A stretch of 64,000 nt of DNA, from the NCBI GenBank assembly GCA_905221615.1, contig CAJNDT010000139.1:142501-206500 (forward strand), read 5' to 3'. Position 1 is the stretch's first letter; each line of letters begins with the position of its first letter. Under the pieces are notes generated by a model. The model did no database searches, was not told the DNA's origin, and saw nothing but the letters and a program-made list of their open reading frames with translations. Made by a program: the position numbers and the translations under genes. The stretch is from Symbiodinium sp. CCMP2592. Lineage: Eukaryota; Sar; Dinophyceae; Suessiales; Symbiodiniaceae. This document shows positions 14,678 to 23,900 of the stretch, piece by piece.

Positions 14678-17600
14678 CCGCCACGGCTCAGACGTTTTGG
14701 AAGTTTCGCGCTGGCTTTCGAACAGGCTCTGGATTCCAACCTTGCGTTGCTAGAGGTCTCAAACAGGCCTCTCTCCGAACGACTAAGGGTTGGTTCCTCA
14801 CGCTGATCCATGTGCCATGTGCCAACAGTTTGCGTCTGAGCCGCCAGGTCCCAATTCCTGGACCCAGTACCCTGTCTCAACACGGGCCCACTGGGCAGGC
14901 GGTAGGGTTTCCACTAGCCGCGTGGTGGAGGGAGTCACTAGGCTTGCCTTGTGACGAAATAGCGGATGGCGCTGCTCCCAGTGCACTCACACAATTATTC
15001 TCAGATCAGGAAGAATTCTTTCAAGCATGTTTGCCGACAGGTGGCTGCCAGCCACCAGCCTGTCTCTTACCGAGGTCAGGTTCTGACCCCGGCTCTTCTT
15101 AGGCGGATGGGCAATTGCCCGCCACAGCCTGGCCCCAAGCGGTCTTTTGCACCACGATCTCGGGCAGGTCAGGCCACCAGGCCCCTCCGAGTACTGTCCT
15201 GGAATGCCGGCCATCTTGGCCAGCAACAATGGTCGGAAGTCAAGTCATGGCTCTCCACTGAGGCCAAACTCGTCTGCGATGTGTTAGTCCTGCAGGAGAC
15301 ACACTGGCAAGCCACGGCCGAATTTAGTGTTGCAGGCTGGTATTGCGTCTCGTCTGCATCGGCGGCTGATCCGAAAGCCTCTAGGCGAAAGCAACGCGGG
15401 GGCAAGGCCCACAAACAGCCACCTGCAGAGGCAATGCCTACTGACGATAAGACGACCCCACCCCGCAAGGAGCCCTCAACAACTCGCGCGGACGGGTCAT
15501 GGTCTTCCTGTCCCCACACATCCTGCCCAAGAGTGTGCGCTGGCAGGAACATGTCATAGGCAGAGCCCTGGAAGTCAGGTTTGACTGGCATGGGGCCCGC
15601 ATGACGCTAGTTGCTGTCTACCAACACGTTTGGTCCCCGTCCAAGCAGGTGCAGACTAACCGTCAGGACAGAGCGCACGTCCTGAAGGCTCTCGGCCGAT
15701 GCGTGCAGCGAGTGCCGCACAGAGACACGCTCATCCTGGCAGGAGACTTCAATAGCTCCTTACACAAGCAGCCTAGGCTGGTAGGTCCCGGGACCATCTG
15801 CCCACAAGAACCGAGGCCCGACGAGCCAGAGCTAACCAACTTTCTACTCAATCATCGCTTAGTTGCTCTCAACACGTGGAGGCCTCAGCCGACACATACA
15901 TTTTGGCAAGGGGAAACGCGCACTCAGATTGACTTTGTGCTCACGAGGGAGGTCTCTGCTGGTGGCTATGCCAAAGCCTCTACGCCGCTGGCGGATTTCC
16001 CGCTGGGCAGCTGGAAAAAAGGCGGGCACTTGCCCATAAGTGCCACTGTCAAGCCAGTTCGGCACTGGAACCTGCCTGCTCCTCAGCTACAGCAACATCA
16101 CTACGACTCTGCTGCCCTGCAAGCAGCTGTCAGGGACAACACGTTGCCAGCCCAGCAAATGCTCGAATGGGTCAAAGCACGCCTCACCCCGGACATGCAG
16201 CCGGCGTCTTGGGATCGTCTCCTTGGCGAAGCGACATCTAGGTTTTTCCCTAAGACCCCGGTGGCAATGCCAGATAGTCCGGAAACGCGCATAGCCAGAC
16301 GCATGTGGCGCTCTGCACGTGGGAGCAATGCTCACCCCAGGGCAGAGTCATCGCCGGATGATGAGGCCCGACAAACCCTGTGTGAGCAGCATAAACAAGC
16401 GGTTAAGCAGGCTCGAAAATGCCAAACAAAGCGGTTTCTTGCTGAGGTGGATCAGGCTCTGAGCCAGGGCGACCAGCACCTTGCATATCAGACACTCAAG
16501 CATCTCCGTCCGTGGAAACCGGCCTTGAAAGCACAGCTCAAGGACGAGCAGGGCTTCCTGCTCAGTCCCGCGAACGAACTGGATGAACTGGGGCAGTATG
16601 CAGCCAAGGTCTTCGCGGCGCATCCACAGCTTCCGTCAGACTCGGGACTGTTGCCCCGCTTGCCACAGACCAAGTTAGCGAAGCACATTGCCTCGATCAA
16701 ACCTGGCAAGGCAGTTCCAAAAGGAGCGGCACCGGCCGCAGCCTGGAAACTTTGCGCTCAGCCGGTCTCAGAAGCACTTTCGCAGTACTGTTCCAGTCTG
16801 GCGCAGGACCAGTCCCTGGACGACGATCTGACACGCGCGGATCTTTGCCTCATACCAAAACCGGGTAAACCGGCAGACAAGCCTTCCCAACTAAGGCCAC
16901 TGGGCATCCTTCGCCCGGATGCTAAGGGACTGGCGGGCACGGCCAAGGAGCTCCTGGAGCCTCTCACAGTGCCGTACATGAAGCCACTGCCCCAGTTTGC
17001 GTACCTCCCTGGGAGAGGTCTCTCTGACGCGCAGAGTAGAGTGGTTCAGCACTTGAGGGAAGCCAGGCAACTCTGTCGCAATGCGAATCTCACCCGAGCA
17101 GATCAACAGCGGGGACAATGTCCTGTGGGTCTAGTCGGCGGCATCACTTTCGCTCTTGACCTTTCACAGGCATTCGACACTGTCTCTCGCAGTGAGATTC
17201 TGTCCCTGCTCGATGAACTGGGCGCGGACCCCTCCCTTCAGAAGCTCATACATGGCCTTCATCATCGGTCCAAGTACAGGCTTCACTCTCAGGGGGCCTC
17301 CAAGGACGTGGAAACCACCACGGGCATCAAACAAGGCTGCAAGTTGGCCCCCACGTTGTTTTCTGTGCTCACGGGCCGCCTTCTTCATAGGTTGATCGAC
17401 ACGTTTGGCTGGGACAATGTCCGCAAATACTTCACAGGATACGCGGACGATTTCACCATGCATCGCACCATCCGCAGCAAAGCTGACGTGGACGCAGCTC
17501 ACAAGATGATCCTACAGCTTCTGTCGGAGGTGGAGAAACTGGGATTGCGCGTCAACCCGGCCAAATGTGCCATACTCGTCAAGCTTAACGGCAGGGAGGC

Positions 17601-20600
17601 GGAGGCCATAATTCAGAAACACACCTGCTGGCTCCCCGACTCGGAGGGCAAGCTACAGAGGCATTGGCGCTTAGGCAGGCACAAATCTTTCCCTGCCTAC
17701 AGACTTGAGACGCAAGTCAAGTACCTGGGCATCCAAATCTCCTATGGTAACTTTGAAATGCAGACGCTGCGCTTCCGCATAGCAGAGGCTGCCAAAAAGC
17801 TCCAGCAGGTTAAGCGATTCGTTTACAATCGCCGTACCGCGGGGCCCATGGCCAGGCTGAAGGTTTGGTTCACCACCGTATGGGCCACTTTGGTCACGGG
17901 ACTTCCCGAAGTCGGCCTCACGGAGGAGACGGCCAGGCATCTCAGAGGATGGTATGCGCACAAGATACGCTCAGTCCTCAATCAACCTGCTCATGTAAGC
18001 CACACGCCCACAGCAGACCTGTACCGTCTGCACTCAATCCAGGACCCGGTGGCTAAAAAATTCAAGCTAGGATGACTTCCAGACTTAAGCGATTGTGTAA
18101 AAGACCCAGCAACCCCGAGGCCATCCCCTCAGCCCTGCCGGCGAACATTCTAAGCGCATCCTCGGTGACGCGAGGCCCCTGGGCCCAGCTGGGTCCCTCA
18201 GCAACGAGATCAGAAGCACACCGGCAGCCGTCACGGCCAGCTACATATGGTGATGTCACGCAAATGAGTCACGTTGTACAGGACCTGCAGGACATGCTGA
18301 GAGAGGTCGAAAACCTTCCGGCATCTACTGAAGCCTCGCAGCAGAGACTTCATTCCTGCCCTCACTGCGGGTCTGGCTTTGTCTCTGCACACGGCTTACA
18401 CATGCACGTTACGCGAATGCATCGAGAACACGTGTCGAGGTACATTCCCCCCTCCTTTGATCGCAGTCGGCATTCTAAGGATGGTCTACCTGTCTGTTCT
18501 GCATGCGACAAGGCCTTCCATCAATGGAAAGGCCTACGCGACCATCTCTTGTCGGGGCCTGCACGCAGCCGGATCGCCTGCGCCAGATCTCCCTCACCAC
18601 GGAGGAACAGCTGCAAGGTCAGGCCCTCCAGGGCTTGGCGGCCTTCCGAGCTAAGGTGCAGAGCTCGCCAAGCAACCGACTCAGTGCCCTTGCCACCCAG
18701 CCCGAAGCTCAGGAGCTCAAACATCGGTGCATCTTGTGCGGTTTTTGGACCCCGGACCACACCAAGATGAAAAATCATCACAGACAGGCCCATGCACTGG
18801 CCTGGCAACGTGACGGTCCGGCAGCAATTCAGCTTTGCAGGGCATATTCAGTGCAGATGATCAAGGGGCACCCGTGTCCCTTCTGTAAGCTGCAGGTATA
18901 TGACAAACGCAAGCACCCGGAGCAGTGCATTGTCCTGTTTCAGGTCCTGCTTGGGTGGCACAAGGTACAAGGCACCGACAAGATGCGGGAACAATGTTCC
19001 AAACCTCATCCAAAGACCGCGGTGACAATGTCACTTAGTGGTTTTTTCGCGGCTGCAGACAAGCCAGCTGCCGTGGCTTCATCGTCACCTGTCGCCATGG
19101 CAGCGACAGGTGCCGCCGGCAGCACTCTCCCGCCGGGCCTGTACTCTCGTATGCGGCACATGTTGAACTCGGGTAACACATGCTACGTCAACGCGACCAT
19201 TCAAGCCCTCTTAGCGGCGCTTGACTCTGCGTCCAATGTAGCGGAGCTGGAACCACTGGTTCAACACTGCACAAGCACGGAAGCGGATCCAATGGATGCG
19301 AGGCCCATCAATCCTCCAAGCCTCTTCGCTCTCCGGTCCCTAGTGCCAAGATGGCGATTCGATGGCCGTCAACAAGACGCCTCCGAATTTGCAACGTATC
19401 TGGTAGAGCACAACACGGGAACTCTGCAACCAGCTCGCTGGGAGGGACGCACCAATGGAGTGCCGGAAAGTGAGGACGATGGTCTCACGCCGCTCCTGCT
19501 GCCGCTTTCCTCCGCCTGTCGCACACTGCAGCAGGCCTGTACGGCTTGGTACAACCACATGTTCCAGCGCGCCCTGTCATGGGCCCCAGACATCTTACCA
19601 GTCACTGTTGCTCGATGGATGGATGGCACAAAGCGACGAACCCCGTTAGACCTGCGCAGGCACATCTCTCTGCCGTCTTGGACTGAGGGACAGGTCCGGC
19701 AATGGCACCAGTACGCAGTCATTTCGGGAGTCTTTCACAAAGGTGCTGACATACACACCGGGCACTACCGGTCCTTCTGGATTCATCCCAACGGAGGCGT
19801 ACTATATGTGGGTGATGACGCCACCCGCCCATACCCGGCCTCTGCCTCAGATCGCAAACATGTAATGGAAGACTGCTACCTCCTTTTCTTGAGAAGACAG
19901 GAGTGACTCTGACTCACCCTCAAGGGGTGAGTGCTGGCCCTCCCCGACTAGGAACGCGTGCACCAATAGGGTGCCTGTGCGTGGGAAGGCCGGACCCCAC
20001 AATAGGTGGGCATGGCCCTCCCCACGTCAAGGCCAAGCATGCTTTAGGCATGCGCAGGCTTACCCGCAGCTTTTAAGGCTGACCCAGCATGGCTGATAAG
20101 ATTCACAGCCCAGACCACCAACATGGTCGCACCACCTCTCCCCTAGCTCCGGATTCACAAATGGGAGAGCCTTCCGAGCCTTTTGGGGTCGACACTCGAC
20201 GCCAGACATCTGGCGGCGGCAAGCAGCGGTCAGGCAGAGCCCTGCATGCCATCTCCAACGCTGAGCTGGCTCAGACTCTGGGGCCAGTGGCAGCCGCTCC
20301 TGGCATCAGTGAGTCCTACCTGACACATATGGTGCCAATGGCAGAATGCGCAAGTAGCAGCGGAGGCAATGCCTGTTTCTTCGTGTCTCTTCCAAGACGG
20401 ACTGAAAGCCCTTCTGCTTGATGCCGCCGCTGTCAGTCGGAAAAACATGCCCAAGCCTGCTGCCAGACACGTTACAGCTGTGCGCGTCGTCGGATAACCA
20501 CCTGAAAACGGCCTCAAGGCAACCCCCCTCTCCCGGGCCGGGAGAGAGGGGTTGCTTTTAGGGAGCTCGGTGCTACAGGCCTCCCGACGCAAGGCCGTTG

Positions 20601-20934
20601 CGGAGCTGCTGCCGCAACCGCATTGCTGCCAGCATGCACCACGAGGATCATATCCCGACATCAGGTACGTCACAACAAGCTGGAGCTCGATATTTTGCAG
20701 CCTGCAAAATAGCTTTGGCTGATCTCTGCCAGTTCGCTTAAAGCCTGTAGGCCGCAAAAGCTCTCTCATCGGTCTTTCTGACCTGGGCTGATCAGCTATA
20801 GGGTCTGAGTCAGTTTCACACCAAAGTGAGTGCACCGCGGCAATCGCCCGCTATGTGCAGAGCCCGCTCGCACAGCGTTCAATAAATAAATAGTGGTAGT
20901 AGTAGTAGTAGTAGAAGTAGTAGTGGTAGTAGTG

Positions 20935-20966
<32 letters not shown>

Positions 20967-23900
20967 AGTGGTAGCAGTAGTAACAGTCGTAGTAGTGGTG
21001 GTGGTGGTGGTAGTAGTAGTACCAGCAGCAGCAGTAGTGGCAGCAAGAGGAGGAGTAGCAGTAGCAGTATGGTATAGTAGTACTGTTAGTGCATTGTTCT
21101 TGATCGAGAAGCAACTCTGAGAGCCCGGGCTGTGAGGTTGGAGAGAAGCACAGCGCCCTTGTCTGCTGCTCTTTGTGAACAGCTCAGGATCGAAACGCAA
21201 TTTTTCCGGGGCTTAAAAGTGCCTCTGCAAGTCTTTAGTCTTACTGCGAGATTTCCGAGAGCTGGTTTCGATCGTGAAGCTTCGACAGGACGATCCTGGA
21301 GCCCACTCTCAAAGGCAGGAAACATCGCGAAGCTTCTAGAGCATTGAAACGTGTCCATTCACTCCGAAGTCCCCACGTTTTCCTTGCTCGTGCCGTCATA
21401 GGCATGCCAATGCAATCTCAGAACCGTTTCTGCGATCCAACTGCAAAGTTTCTGGTCAGGTCGTTTGCAGGGCTACTTCCGCACCGGAAAGCGTATCTCG
21501 ATGAGACGCGCTGGAGACTCACTTGTTGCTGCTGTGCGGAACAAGTATCTGTCTATCATACCGCTACTGGTGTAGCGGAAAACAAGTCATTAGTGAGGGA
21601 CGGGATAACTGCCTGGAGCATCTCAGAGAAAGCAATGCTTGAGGTGATCCCATTCATCGCCTCGAATTACCGCAGGGACAAGATTTGGCTGAGACGGACG
21701 AAGCCCTCGAAGCGGGAATACCAGGCAGGGAGGTTTGGCGGTCACGTTCTGCAGCCGGACGCCCCAACATAGCTTTGGCCGCGGCCCTTGACCAACAACC
21801 GGGCAAGAAACAAGACAGGTTTGGGTACTCATTCTGGCAAAGTGAGCCTGAGTAACAGTCATGTCGAACCGAGGCAGCAACTGCAGGTTTTCCTCTTTTG
21901 TTTTGATGTTCTTCACCCTCAGATCGTTGTGGCCATCGACAACTCTCGGAGCATGTTTCAGCCTCAGATATTCCCGTTTTCGCCCATGCCATCTGCATGT
22001 GCGAGAGTGTAACTTCGACAAGGAAAGAGTGCGGCGTCGGCCCCAATGCGCTGCAGACTCTCTGCGTTCTGTGCCAGGCGAGTGCGGACCAGTTGCCATA
22101 CAGCTTTGCTGAACTTTGCAGTCACGTCACCTGTGCCGAAGGCATTGGCCCAACTCGAAGTGGGTGAGTATGCTGTTCTCGCCTTTGGCAGTGCCGGGTT
22201 CTAAAACCTCCCGCAAGTGCTGTGCTTGAATGCAAGTGCATGCGCCGATTGGACATCATGAGGCAACTCCACGTGTGCTTCTGCCTTTGGGCTCCGGGTC
22301 GCAAGCTCATGAATTTTGCGAACCTGCAATGGCTCCGGGTCACATGCGGCATGGTGTGGCCTGAGGCAGCCGCACGCAAGCAGCTTCAACTGGACGCAAG
22401 CCGGACCTCTGCTCCGGGAGAACTGGACTCAGAGCCTCCTGCATGTCTGTTGGCTCCCTTCTCGTGTTCGTTCCGTCAGGTTCACCTTTGAGGAGGAATC
22501 TGTTCAGTTGCGAGCTCAGAGATACTGGGAGATCTGAAATTTGAATCACTCATGCGATCGTTTCGAAGTTGCCTGTGGCTTGCCGAGGCATTTTCCGAGC
22601 AGCAAAGTGTAACATAGACAGCGGTCATGTTCTTCGGCAAGGTACCAGGATGTTCAAGGTAAATGCAAAGTGTCGGCCTGTAGGCTTTCTGTCGTCTTGG
22701 CAATGCACAGGCGGTAGGCAAAGGAAGAGCCCGCAGCTTTCCAACACATCCCTGAGCACCAGCTTTCTGAGGAGCCACAACCGGAGTCTGGCGGACCTGA
22801 TGCGCCTCAGCTCCGAGCTCTTCGACGAGCCTCCTCCCCAGAGACCACACGGCACACATGGCACTATGCGCAAAAAAGGTTCAAGAAGATGAAGTACTCG
22901 TGGCAGGGGCTGATCCGTCTGGAGTAGCACCTGAATCACGGAACCACAGCGAAGCATGCTGTTTCTAGTTGTCTTCCGATCTAGGCTACTTGTAGAGGCG
23001 AGCAAGACCTTTGGACCTTCAAGACTCGGCCTTAACTCCAAACTTCAGCTTGCGACGACAGGCGCAACGGACCAAATCCTGCGCGACCATTCAGCCAGAC
23101 CCTAAGGCTGTGCAGCATTTTGCAGACCATCCACAGACGTCTGGGCAAATTCAGTATCCAGACGGCACCTTGCCGATGAAACACGCTGCAGTCCGGAACG
23201 ACCAGGCCAGATGAGCATCATCATCTCCGATGGTCGCTTCAACAAGAACAAGGTACGCCCATGGGTTTGGCGCCCAGTCCTTGCAAAGTTACTGGAGAAG
23301 CTCCGGCTAAGCCAGGCCTCGCAGTCAGCGATACTAGTGGCATTTTTCTTAGTAGCGGCAGTGAGAAAAGCCGTGAGTGCAGAGGTGCATGCTGCGCTGG
23401 CTCGGCAGCAGCTGCCACTGCTGATCATCGTGGATGCAGAATCTGCCCACGACTTGACTGTGGCACAAGCTTGGAGAGGGGCAGCTTTCGTTGCCTGCCA
23501 AGGAAACTCCGGCAGCGAACGTACGGAACTCGGCGGGCTGCACAGCGGGGCTTCACTGGGATATGTGGATGCCGTGAAGGCCTCGGGCTCCAAACGAAGC
23601 GTCTTCGACCTGCGTGCCGTGACTTATGAGGGAGGCAACTGCCAGGCTCACGGGCTTGCCGCAAGGATGACGTCTGAGTTGCTTAGACGTTTGCTGCCGG
23701 CGAATGATATTCTGCTACTCTTGGGCCGGGCGATGCATTGCTGCACTTTGATGCATCCCGATTGCAGGTCGTTCCGTATTTGTCCGACTTTCCATTCCCC
23801 TACTACGTGGTCGTGCAGGACTTGCGTTGACGTGCCCCTGCTGATCCATCAACTGTTCTTCCTCGACCGTCTCAGGACTTGCAGACTTTGCCCGCCATTC

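Larger units (their letters stand above)
14678..20891 (+). mobile_element. LINE (non-LTR) retrotransposon: APE endonuclease, RT, zinc fingers, USP-like protease
   Basis: A 6.2 kb element in the same orientation as the host midasin gene and inside one of its introns. Order: 5' leader with small hairpins; endonuclease/exonuclease/phosphatase domain; reverse transcriptase; C2H2-type fingers; ubiquitin-specific-protease-like domain; a 3' leader of short hairpins; a GC-rich hairpin; and an (AATA)n-like end. Both edges abut TAG/GTA microsatellite (to 14677 and from 20892), which suggests insertion into that repeat. Coding is intact except for two reading-frame changes (near 15451-15500 and 18550), so this copy may be recently dead or may use frameshifting. 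The extreme 5' end is uncertain because no separate ORF1 was recognised. Confidence 0.85.

Noticed and set aside
14289-14883. Long Tyr, Thr, Val, Gly-Arg and Pro-Leu ORFs on both strands
   Set aside because: Translations of the GTA/GTGGTC microsatellite only.
20521-20560. GC-rich hairpin followed by TTGCTTTTA as a bacterial intrinsic terminator
   Set aside because: The surrounding genes have introns, and the hairpin lies in the 3' leader of a LINE.
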